A DNA stretch of 8,907 bases from positions 1-8,907 of the forward strand of contig JANPAS010000210.1 in NCBI GenBank assembly GCA_031430035.1, in the 5' to 3' direction. The stretch's first letter is position 1, and each line of letters begins with the position of its first letter. The DNA is from JASGCK01 sp031430035. GTDB lineage: Bacteria; Pseudomonadota; Gammaproteobacteria; Burkholderiales; Burkholderiaceae_C. The notes under the pieces were generated by a model. It worked only from the letters and a program-made list of their open reading frames with translations. It was not told where the DNA came from and did not search any database. Made by a program: the position numbers and the translations under genes. Positions 1 to 6,445 of the stretch are shown here, piece after piece.

Positions 1-563
1 CCGCGATACACAAAGCCGCGCTCCATCACGCGCTTAAAGGCACGGAGTTCTTCGGCTTCGTTTTTAAAGTCCATCGTCTTGTACGGGTGATCCCATTCGC
101 CCAGCACGCCAAGGCGTTTGAAGTCCGCCATTTGGGCGGCGATTTGCTCGGTCGCAAACGCGCGGCCTTTGGCTTGCATGTCGGCGCGTACAAGGCCGCG
201 TCCGTGGAGCTTTTCAATCGCGTTTTCAATCGGCAAGCCGTGGCAATCCCAGCCAGGGATGTAAGCTGCGTCATAGCCATCCAACTGACGCGCCTTCACG
301 ATCATGTCTTTCAAAATTTTGTTGACCGCGTGCCCCATGTGGATTTGCCCATTGGCGTAGGGCGGGCCGTCGTGCAGGATGAACTTTCCTTTGGCGCAGT
401 TGTGACGCGCGGCGCGGAGCTTTTTGTAGATGCCTTTATCCTCCCAGTCGCGCGCCCATGCGGCTTCGCGCTTAGGCAAGTCGCCGCGCATCGGGAAAGG
501 CGTATCGGGTAGGTTCAGCGTGGAGCGGTAATCTTGCTTGGCTGGCGTAGCTTCAGTGGTCAT
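1..563 (-). CDS. ileS: Isoleucyl-tRNA synthetase, N-terminal part (cut by window edge)
   Basis: Class I aminoacyl-tRNA synthetase that charges tRNA-Ile with isoleucine in the cytoplasm. Reading the minus strand from the ATG at 563 gives 187 uninterrupted residues to the window edge, starting MTTEATPAKQDYRSTLNLP. The HIGH-type ATP-binding signature is present as PYANGQIHMGHAVNKILKD (about residues 68-86), followed by GWDCHGLPIE, both typical of IleS. The KMSKS loop, editing domain and zinc-binding C-terminus would lie outside the window; the full protein is normally about 940 residues. The start follows the ribF stop by 28 bp in the same direction, so the two are probably co-transcribed (a ribF-ileS order is common in proteobacteria, often with lspA next). 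No convincing Shine-Dalgarno sequence precedes the ATG. No frameshift or missing motif is seen in the visible part. Confidence 0.96.
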   Translation of the reverse strand, partial: MTTEATPAKQDYRSTLNLPDTPFPMRGDLPKREAAWARDWEDKGIYKKLRAARHNCAKGKFILHDGPPYANGQIHMGHAVNKILKDMIVKARQLDGYDAAYIPGWDCHGLPIENAIEKLHGRGLVRADMQAKGRAFATEQIAAQMADFKRLGVLGEWDHPYKTMDFKNEAEELRAFKRVMERGFVYR

Positions 564-591
564 AAAGAGCGGTCGTGGAGATTAAGGGGTT

Positions 592-1542
592 TCAAGAGAA
601 AAATTCGTGTGCCAATCGGATGTCATTGGCAATGCCCGCCTTGAGCGATTCCAGCCCATCGTAGGCCAGCTCGTCATGCAGTTTGTGCAGCAATTCAACG
701 CGGATGATTTTACCGTAGCCACCCTCTTGCCCCAGGTGGGCAGGCCAGTCTAGGCAATAGGTTTCTAAGAGGACACGCCCGCCGTTCACGTCTGTAGGAT
801 CGAGAGCAGGGCGAGTCCCAAAATTAGCAACACCGCGCAATGGCTTGTCCGAGAGTCCAAACACGCGCACCACAAAAATGCCAGCAGCAGCGGGATGCTG
901 ATGTTTGAATGCGATATTGAGGGTGGGTACATTCAGCGTGCGCCCTAGCTTTGCACCATGAATGACGTGTCCACTAATCGAATAAGTGTGACCTAGCAAA
1001 GCGGCGGCATCCGTCAAACGCCCGTCTGTTAAAGCGCTTCGGACGACACTGCTGGAAACCCGCATCCCGTGTGCTTCTACAGATGGCATGGCTGCGAGAG
1101 CATATCCCGCTTGGCCTGCAAGAGAGGTGAGAAGTGAAAAATCACCCGCACGCTTGGCGCCAAATTTGAAATCATCACCAATCAGCAAAAACTTGGTTTG
1201 CAAACTGCCAACCAACATATCCATCACGAACGACTCAGGATTCATGCTGGCAAGGCGTTGGTTAAACGGCAAAATGACCACGCGATCAATACCGCAAGCC
1301 TTGATGGCGCTGAGCTTGTCGCGTAGCGTGCTGATTCGCTTGGGAGCAGACGCTGGATTGAAATACTCTCTTGGATGGGGTGCAAACGTCATCACGCACG
1401 TGGCAAGGCCGCGTGCATCCGCTTCTTTTTTAAGCTCGCGCAGCATCGCTTGGTGTCCTAAGTGGACACCATCGAAATTGCCAATTGTTAAGGCGCAAGG
1501 CTGACTGAGGGAGCTACGGGGCAAGCCGCGAAAAATATGCAT
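592..1542 (-). CDS. ribF: Bifunctional riboflavin kinase / FAD synthetase RibF
   Basis: Phosphorylates riboflavin to FMN, then adenylylates FMN to FAD in the cytoplasm. The 316-residue length is normal. The N-terminal adenylyltransferase domain shows TIGNFDGVHLGH (residues 19-30), MTFAPHPREYF (51-61), IGDDFKFGAKRAGD (121-134) and SSSVVRSAL (163-171). The C-terminal flavokinase domain shows GHVIHGAKLGRTLNVPTLN (191-209) with the P-T-x-N substrate/Mg site, a candidate catalytic Glu in LLETYCLDW (E260) and a YGK segment (276-278). The usual LGxPTxN glycine is Asn here (LNVPTLN), a mild variation. The start at 1542 matches the usual family N-terminus (M-x-x-FRGLP). It has no clear Shine-Dalgarno sequence, and a promoter-like pair sits only a few bases upstream. 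It is transcribed away from the HNH gene and toward ileS. Confidence 0.97.
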   Translation of the reverse strand: MHIFRGLPRSSLSQPCALTIGNFDGVHLGHQAMLRELKKEADARGLATCVMTFAPHPREYFNPASAPKRISTLRDKLSAIKACGIDRVVILPFNQRLASMNPESFVMDMLVGSLQTKFLLIGDDFKFGAKRAGDFSLLTSLAGQAGYALAAMPSVEAHGMRVSSSVVRSALTDGRLTDAAALLGHTYSISGHVIHGAKLGRTLNVPTLNIAFKHQHPAAAGIFVVRVFGLSDKPLRGVANFGTRPALDPTDVNGGRVLLETYCLDWPAHLGQEGGYGKIIRVELLHKLHDELAYDGLESLKAGIANDIRLAHEFFS

Positions 1543-1550
1543 AACTGTTG

Positions 1551-1580
1551 ATTATCCCGAATAGAAAAACGTCATCGCAA
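1551..1580 (-). promoter_or_regulatory. Candidate sigma-70 promoter for ribF-ileS, giving a very short leader
   Basis: On the minus strand, TTGCGA (1580-1575) is followed after 18 bp by GATAAT (1556-1551), close to the -35/-10 consensus. The -10 ends 8 bp before the ribF ATG, so transcription would begin at or beside the start codon. That fits the absence of a Shine-Dalgarno sequence there. This is seen by eye only; another promoter further upstream is possible. Confidence 0.3.
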
Positions 1581-1630
1581 TGAGGTACATTCGAGGGGTT
1601 TAGCAAGTTTCGATGTGTATTCCCTTTATC

Positions 1631-1636
1631 AAGGAG
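1631..1636 (+). promoter_or_regulatory. Ribosome binding site that sets the HNH gene start
   Basis: AAGGAG lies 6 nt before the GTG at 1643. An in-frame ATG at 1613 would add ten residues but has no such site, and the family sequence normally begins M-K-V-L-K-L-S, so the GTG is preferred. Confidence 0.75.
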
Positions 1637-1642
1637 CGACGC

Positions 1643-2200
1643 GTGAAAGTTCTGAAGTTATCGGGCGGTGGATTGCCGCAGTCGTGGATCAGCCTAGAGC
1701 AAGCTGTGTTGCACTATGCGGCCGACGAGGTGCGCTGGGATACGGGCATTCCTGTGGCAACGTTTCGCGGTGGAACCAATGCCATCACAGGAATTCAATC
1801 CTCCATCACGGTTAGCTCCATCATCGGCACCAAGGGCGTGCCAAAAATCAATCCGTTTAGCGCCAAACCTGGCATCACCAATAGCAAACTCTTCATGCGC
1901 GACCGCAACCTATGCGCGTACTGCGGCGACCAATTTTTGACGGAACTATTGACTCGCGAGCACATCATTCCCTACGGTCAAAAAGGCCAAGACGTGTGGA
2001 TGAATGTGGTGACGGCGTGCAAAAGCTGCAACCACCGTAAAAGTAACCGCACACCCGAGCAAGCCCACATGCCGCTGCTCTACACGCCTTATGTGCCCAG
2101 CCTTTGGGAAGATTTCATTTTGCGAAACCGCAAAATTTTGGCGGATCAAATGGAATTTTTAATGGCGCATTTGCCTAAGAATTCACGGCTGCATGGCTAA
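1643..2200 (+). CDS. HNH endonuclease-domain protein
   Basis: A 185-residue protein starting at GTG (VKVLKLS). The C-terminal half is a zinc-ribbon HNH nuclease module: C91-x2-C94 (CAYCGD), then REHIIP with the first His at 107, Asn121, and C126-x2-C129 followed by N130-H131 (CKSCNHRKSNRTP). The metal-binding cysteines and H-N-H residues all appear intact. The N-terminal part (GLPQSWISLEQAVLHYA) is the conserved leader of this stand-alone family, which occurs widely in proteobacteria and has no firmly established role that I know of. No methyltransferase, restriction subunit or intron sits beside it, so restriction or homing is not supported. It is divergent from ribF. Its last 26 bp overlap the 3' end of convergent mfd, with no room for a separate terminator. 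DNA cleavage or nicking is inferred from the fold alone. Confidence 0.9.
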   Translation: MKVLKLSGGGLPQSWISLEQAVLHYAADEVRWDTGIPVATFRGGTNAITGIQSSITVSSIIGTKGVPKINPFSAKPGITNSKLFMRDRNLCAYCGDQFLTELLTREHIIPYGQKGQDVWMNVVTACKSCNHRKSNRTPEQAHMPLLYTPYVPSLWEDFILRNRKILADQMEFLMAHLPKNSRLHG

Positions 2201-5200
2201 GCAGTTGTAGGCCTTTTAAAACATCGCGCACCATGTGCGCGCGGTCTGGCGCTTTTTCAATCGCTTTTTCAATCCGCAGCTTGTCATTACCCGCCAGTTT
2301 GATATGTTTGTTGCGCTGAATCAAATGAATGATGCTTTGCGGGTCAACGGGTGCATTGGGTTTAAACGTAATGATGATGACCCCAGGCGCAGCGTCGATT
2401 TTGTGGACACCGTAAGGCTCGCACAGCACGCGCAGGCGGTGTGTGTCAATCAGCGCTTGGGCTTGATCGGGTAGCTTGCCAAAGCGGTCAACTAATTCCT
2501 CAAGCAAGGCGCTCACGCCGTCGTTATTTTTAGCGGTTGCCAGTTTTTTATAAAACGACAAACGCAAATGCACGTCGCCGCAGTAGTCTTTGGGTAGCAG
2601 CGCTGGTGTGTGAAGGTTGATTTCCGTCGTGGCATGTAGCGGACGCATCAAATCAGGCTCTTTGCCCGCCTTAAGCGCACGCACGGCTTCCGCCAGCATT
2701 TCGTTGTAGAGCTGAAACCCGATCTCAAGCATATTGCCGCTTTGGTTGTCACCCAGCACTTCGCCTGCGCCGCGAATTTCAAGATCGTGCATCGCCAAAT
2801 AAAAGCCAGAGCCGAGTTCTTCCATGCCTTGAATCGCATCCAGCCTTTGCTTGGCTTGCTTGGTGATGCTTTCAATATCTGGCACCAGCAAGTACGCATA
2901 GGCTTGATGGTGACTACGCCCCACGCGTCCGCGCAGTTGGTGTAGCTGTGCGAGGCCAAATTTATCGGCGTGGCTCATCACGATGGTGTTGGCGGTGGGC
3001 ACATCAATACCCGTCTCGATGATGGTGGAGCACAGCAGCACATTAAAGCGCTGCGCCACAAAGTCGCGCATCACGCGCTCCAGTTCGCGCTCGGGCATTT
3101 GGCCGTGTGCGATTTGGATACGTGCTTCGGGCAATAGCTCGGTGAGTTGCGCGAGGCGGTTTTCCATCGTCGCCACATCATTGTGCAAAAAGTAGCATTG
3201 TCCGCCGCGCTTGATCTCGCGCAGCAGCGCTTCGCGCATCACGCTTTTATCCTCGCTGCGAACAAAGGTTTTGATGGCCAAGCGACGCTGCGGTGCGGTG
3301 GCAATCACCGACAAATCGCGCATGCCTTCCAGCGCCATGCCCAGCGTGCGCGGGATCGGTGTGGCGGTGAGCGTGAGTACATCGACCTCGGCACGTAGCG
3401 ACTTCATCGCCTCTTTGTGACGCACGCCAAAGCGATGCTCTTCATCAATGATGAGGAGTCCCAAGTCTTTGAAATGCGTGTCTTTGGAGAGCAGCTTATG
3501 CGTGCCCACAACGATGTCCAGCGTGCCGTCTGCAATGCCTTTTTGTGCAGCGGAAATCTCTTTGGCGGTGCGAAAGCGCGACATTTCCGCAATACGAATC
3601 GGCCACTTGGCAAAGCGATCAGTCAGTGTTTGAAAGTGCTGTTCGGCCAAGAGCGTCGTTGGCGCAAGGATGGCGACTTGCTTGCCGCCCAGCACGGCAA
3701 TAAAGGCGGCGCGCAGTGCGACTTCGGTCTTGCCAAATCCCACATCGCCGCAGACCAGCCTGTCCATGGGGCGCGGCGAGATCATGTCTTGCACGACGGC
3801 GTGAATCGCCGCTTTTTGATCGGGCGTTTCTTCAAAACCAAAATCATTCGCAAAGATTTCGTAATCGTGCGGTTGGAATCGAAACGCAAAGCCCTCGCGT
3901 GCGGCGCGGCGCGCGTAGATGTTCAAGAGTTCTGCGGCGCTATCCCGCACTTGCTGCGCGGCTTTGCGCTTGGCTTTGTTCCATTGGTCGGAGCCAAGGC
4001 GATGTAGCGGCGCTTCGTCGGGGCTCACGCCTGTATAGCGGCTGATGAGGTGCAGCGCAGCAACGGGCACGTAGAGCACGGCTTCGTTTGCGTACTCCAA
4101 GTGCAGAAACTCTTGCTTGTTGTTCTCATCGTCTTGGTCGGTCGTGGCTTGTCCTAAATCCAAATGCACGAGGCCGCGATACCGCCCGATGCCGTGTGAG
4201 GCGTGAACCACAGGGTCGCCAATGTTGAGCTCGGCCAAGTCTTTAATCAGCGCATCTAAATCGGTGGTTTTCTCTTGGCCGCGCTTGCCGCGCCGCTGGG
4301 TGAGGCTAGAGGCGAAGAGTTCGGTTTCGGTGACGAAATCGATGGTTGATTTTTTGTCTTTTTTGTCTGTTTCCCAAGCAAACCCCGTATAGATTGCTGC
4401 CGTGGCGATGCCAATCTTTTCGTCGCTTGCTAAAAATTCTTCCAGCGATTCAAAGCCCACAGGCGAGATATGCGAAGCACGCAGGAAATCGAGCAAAGAT
4501 TCACGCCGTCCGATGCTCTCAGCCAAGAGCAGCACGCGATGCGGACTACTTAGCAAGTGCGCCTTGAGATTGGCTAAAGGCTCATCCGCAGCGCGATTAG
4601 CAGCAAGAGAGGGGAGCGTTGATGAACTTTCGCCTTTTAGGACCAGCGCCGCATACTTCTTAGTCTCCACATAAAACTCATCCGTTTGCAAAAACAAATG
4701 TTCAGGCGCCAGCGCAGGCCTGTCGGGGTCATTGCGAAGAATCCGATACCTATCCGTCGTGTCCTTCCAAAACTGCTGCAGTGGCGCTTCCAAATCACCA
4801 TGCAGCACCAAGGTCGCGGACTCACCTAAATAGTCAAACACTGTCGCGGTGTTTTCAAAGAACAGCGGCAGGTAGTACTCAATGCCCGCCGTGGCAATGC
4901 CATTGCCCATTTCTTTGTAGATGCGGCTCTTGGTCGGGTCGCCTTCCAATAGTTCGCGCCAACGGTTGCGGAACATCGCCCGAGCCGATTCATCCAGCGG
5001 AAACTCGCGCCCAGGCAGCAAACGTAGCTCAGGCACGGGATAGAGCGAGCGCTGCGAGTCAGGATCAAAACTTCGGATGGAGTCGATCACGTCATCAAAT
5101 AAATCCACGCGGTACGGCATCACCGAGCCCATAGGGAACAGGTCAATCAATCCGCCGCGCACGGCGTACTCGCCGGGGCTCACAACCTGCGCCACATGGT

Positions 5201-5648
5201 TGTAGCCCGCGAGCGTGAGCTGCGCCTTGAGTTTTGCCTCTTCAAGTTGCTGCTTAGCTTTGAAGTGAAACGTGTAGCCCGCCAAAAAGGACGGTGGCGC
5301 AAGGCGATAAAGCGCCGTGGTGGCGGGGATGATGACGACATCGGCCTCGCCATTTTTGATGCGCCACAGCGTAGCCAGGCGTTCGGAGATTAAATCTTGA
5401 TGCGGCGAGAAGCTGTCGTAGGGCAGGGTTTCCCAATCGGGGAAGAGCGTGCAACGTAAATCGGGAGCGAAAAAGGGCATCTCAACCATCAAACGCTGCG
5501 CGTCAGCCGCGTCAGCGCACACGATAGCCGTGATTTTGTGCTCTGCTTTGTCTCGATTTGCAAGTTGCGTTAGCAGCAGCGCATCGCCAGAGCCTGCGGG
5601 TTTGGCAAGCGAAAAACGCTGCCCCGCTTTTAGTTTTGGTAAATCCAT
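2175..5648 (-). CDS. mfd: Transcription-repair coupling factor Mfd
   Basis: ATP-driven DNA translocase that removes RNA polymerase stalled at lesions and recruits UvrA. Numbering here is from the longer possible start at 5690 (1171 aa). Seen are a UvrB-like N-terminal region with DWETLPYDSFSPHQD (85-99) and SPGEYAVRGGLIDLF (171-185), and an RNAP-interaction domain with GDPVVHASHGIGRYRGL (491-507). The translocase core has Walker A GDVGFGKT (648-655), DEEH (749-752), TATPIPRT (775-782), IIETGIDVP (890-898) and GRVGRSHHQAYAYLL (921-935), then a TRG-type segment and the C-terminal autoinhibitory domain. It is complete. The start at 5648 (MDLPKLKAGQRF) is preferred because it places DWETLP about 71 residues in, as in E. 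coli Mfd as I recall it. The ATG at 5690 would add 14 residues and lie inside a large palindrome. Neither start has a good Shine-Dalgarno sequence. It is divergent from the toxin-antitoxin/ispDF block. Confidence 0.97.
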   Translation of the reverse strand: MDLPKLKAGQRFSLAKPAGSGDALLLTQLANRDKAEHKITAIVCADAADAQRLMVEMPFFAPDLRCTLFPDWETLPYDSFSPHQDLISERLATLWRIKNGEADVVIIPATTALYRLAPPSFLAGYTFHFKAKQQLEEAKLKAQLTLAGYNHVAQVVSPGEYAVRGGLIDLFPMGSVMPYRVDLFDDVIDSIRSFDPDSQRSLYPVPELRLLPGREFPLDESARAMFRNRWRELLEGDPTKSRIYKEMGNGIATAGIEYYLPLFFENTATVFDYLGESATLVLHGDLEAPLQQFWKDTTDRYRILRNDPDRPALAPEHLFLQTDEFYVETKKYAALVLKGESSSTLPSLAANRAADEPLANLKAHLLSSPHRVLLLAESIGRRESLLDFLRASHISPVGFESLEEFLASDEKIGIATAAIYTGFAWETDKKDKKSTIDFVTETELFASSLTQRRGKRGQEKTTDLDALIKDLAELNIGDPVVHASHGIGRYRGLVHLDLGQATTDQDDENNKQEFLHLEYANEAVLYVPVAALHLISRYTGVSPDEAPLHRLGSDQWNKAKRKAAQQVRDSAAELLNIYARRAAREGFAFRFQPHDYEIFANDFGFEETPDQKAAIHAVVQDMISPRPMDRLVCGDVGFGKTEVALRAAFIAVLGGKQVAILAPTTLLAEQHFQTLTDRFAKWPIRIAEMSRFRTAKEISAAQKGIADGTLDIVVGTHKLLSKDTHFKDLGLLIIDEEHRFGVRHKEAMKSLRAEVDVLTLTATPIPRTLGMALEGMRDLSVIATAPQRRLAIKTFVRSEDKSVMREALLREIKRGGQCYFLHNDVATMENRLAQLTELLPEARIQIAHGQMPERELERVMRDFVAQRFNVLLCSTIIETGIDVPTANTIVMSHADKFGLAQLHQLRGRVGRSHHQAYAYLLVPDIESITKQAKQRLDAIQGMEELGSGFYLAMHDLEIRGAGEVLGDNQSGNMLEIGFQLYNEMLAEAVRALKAGKEPDLMRPLHATTEINLHTPALLPKDYCGDVHLRLSFYKKLATAKNNDGVSALLEELVDRFGKLPDQAQALIDTHRLRVLCEPYGVHKIDAAPGVIIITFKPNAPVDPQSIIHLIQRNKHIKLAGNDKLRIEKAIEKAPDRAHMVRDVLKGLQLLSHAAVNS
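2225..2241. repeat. Perfect 7-bp inverted repeat inside the mfd 3' coding region
   Basis: CGCGCAC and GTGCGCG are separated by CAT. The repeat lies 25 bp past the stop codon of the convergent HNH gene, so it could fold in the HNH transcript's 3' end. It is not followed directly by a T run. It may just be coding sequence. Confidence 0.4.
2251..2274. repeat. Tandem duplication of 12 bp within mfd
   Basis: GCTTTTTCAATC occurs twice with no spacer. On the mfd strand it encodes a repeated four-residue unit (RIEKAIEKAP near residue 1140), so the reading frame is kept. It looks like a small slippage duplication. Confidence 0.7.
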
Positions 5649-5683
5649 TGGTTGTATTTTAAGTGGCACGAATTTGCCTCGTC

Positions 5684-5709
5684 TTGTCATACAATGTGTT
5701 GTATTACAA
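5684..5709. promoter_or_regulatory. Near-perfect 26-bp inverted repeat, candidate toxin-antitoxin operator
   Basis: The arms are TTGT, one unpaired base, then ATACAA. The centre is TGTG, followed by TTGTAT, one unpaired base and ACAA. Ten of eleven positions in each arm pair. It ends 8 bp before the antitoxin Shine-Dalgarno sequence. It contains TACAAT (5690-5695), a plausible plus-strand -10 element with no clear -35. RHH antitoxins usually repress their own operon by binding such palindromes, so self-regulation is the likely role. A further copy of the half-site, in the same orientation as the right arm (GTTGTATT, 5651-5658), lies 2 bp from the preferred mfd start codon. Operator function is inferred, not shown. 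Confidence 0.65.
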
Positions 5710-5716
5710 AAATAGT

Positions 5717-5723
5717 GAAGGAG
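5717..5723 (+). promoter_or_regulatory. Ribosome binding site that sets the antitoxin start
   Basis: GAAGGAG lies 9 nt before the ATG at 5733. The in-frame TTG at 5727 would be only 3 nt away, too close to be used well, so the ATG is preferred. Confidence 0.8.
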
Positions 5724-5732
5724 TGATTGACG

Positions 5733-5999
5733 ATGTTTACCGCTAGATTTCCATTAGAGATAGAAACCAGCATTGCGCAGTACGCGGCGCACTTTGGTAC
5801 GTCAAAGACAGCCATCGTGATGGAGGCGCTGCAAGACTTTTTTAAAAAAAAGCCCTTGGAGCGTGAGGCATTCGAGTTGGCTGCGAGGCCACTCTCGCCT
5901 GTGGAGCAACTAGAAGCGATTCAAGCCAGAATTGCGGCTAAGTACCCTGATGAGCCTAGTTTTGATTGGCGCGAGGCAAGAGATAACGGACGGCTGTGA
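5733..5999 (+). CDS. vapB: Ribbon-helix-helix antitoxin, VapB-like
   Basis: An 88-residue protein whose first 40 residues read as a ribbon-helix-helix DNA-binding fold. There is a short strand (FTARF, 2-6), a first helix (about 8-20) and a second helix after the FGTSKTAIV turn (about 23-38). A basic patch KKK follows, then an acidic and proline-containing tail (about 53-88, LSPVEQLEAIQ... and FDWREARDNG) of the kind that wraps the toxin. In this family the antitoxin neutralises the PIN toxin and represses its own promoter as a complex. The stop codon overlaps the toxin start by one base (TGATG, 5997-6001), so translation is probably coupled. No specific close homologue was recognised, so the VapB name rests on fold and position. 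Confidence 0.85.
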   Translation: MFTARFPLEIETSIAQYAAHFGTSKTAIVMEALQDFFKKKPLEREAFELAARPLSPVEQLEAIQARIAAKYPDEPSFDWREARDNGRL

Positions 6000-6445
6000 T
6001 GCGAAAGTTACCTCGCTTTGTGCTGGATGCGTCTGTTGCTGCTGGTTGGATTGTTCCTCGGCAAGGCACGGCCTACAAAAAATCAGTATTAGATGCGTTG
6101 GACAAGATAAGTGCGTTGGTACCAGCCCTGTGGCATTTGGAGATTGCAAATCTGTTAGCAAGGCGGCTGCAATCGAAGCATTTGCAAGAGTTTGAGATTT
6201 TGGAGCTTGCTCATTTTTTATCAACTTTGGCGATTCAAACGGATGATTTCGACAATACTCGGCAAGAACGGACGCGCAATTTTCAAATTGGACAAATCGC
6301 CATCGACGCGAGTCATTGGGGTTTGACGAGTTACGACGCTCACTATTTGCAATTGGCGATTCGCTCTGGCCTGCCCTTGGCAACCACCGACGAAGCGCTC
6401 ATGCAAGCCGCGGAAAAATGCGGCGTGACGATTTTTCAGCCATGA
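5999..6445 (+). CDS. vapC: PIN-domain ribonuclease toxin, VapC-like
   Basis: A 148-residue PIN-domain protein. Family members cut RNA, often tRNA or rRNA, with Mg. The four expected acidic residues are visible: D10 in FVLDASV, E48 in WHLEIANLL, D113 in LTSYDAHYLQLA and D131 in LATTDEAL. The length is at the upper end of the usual VapC range, and nothing suggests inactivation. The start ATG overlaps the antitoxin stop (TGATG), and only a weak Shine-Dalgarno-like stretch precedes it, which fits coupled translation. An adjacent GTG at 5996 would add one residue. The stop overlaps the ispD start by 4 nt (ATGA, 6442-6445), so the toxin is in one transcription unit with isoprenoid genes. Base use looks more AT-rich than ispDF, consistent with acquisition. 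The RNA target cannot be told from sequence. Confidence 0.9.
   Translation: MRKLPRFVLDASVAAGWIVPRQGTAYKKSVLDALDKISALVPALWHLEIANLLARRLQSKHLQEFEILELAHFLSTLAIQTDDFDNTRQERTRNFQIGQIAIDASHWGLTSYDAHYLQLAIRSGLPLATTDEALMQAAEKCGVTIFQP

Noticed and set aside
87..512. Open plus-strand frame of 141 codons
   Set aside because: It lies entirely over ileS, whose minus-strand frame carries the HIGH-type motif and family sequence. The translated plus-strand product has no recognisable domain.
1088..1504. Open plus-strand frame of 138 codons antisense to ribF
   Set aside because: The minus strand clearly encodes conserved RibF motifs, and the antisense product shows no domain or ribosome binding site of note.
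1543..1642. FMN riboswitch or other structured leader in the ribF/HNH gap
   Set aside because: The gap is about 100 bp. ribF starts almost at its promoter-like element, and no conserved RFN-type segments were seen.
3417..4007. Open plus-strand frame of 196 codons antisense to mfd
   Set aside because: It overlaps the conserved helicase motifs of Mfd and is a by-product of its codon use. No domain is recognised.
5910..6383. Open minus-strand frame of 157 codons across the antitoxin/toxin junction
   Set aside because: The plus strand has well-formed RHH and PIN proteins with overlapping starts and stops. The minus-strand product is low-complexity without motifs.
6316..6441. N-terminal extension of ispDF from an upstream ATG
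   Set aside because: It would lie wholly inside vapC. The IspD family begins at the ATG at 6442, and the added 42 residues are not IspD-like.
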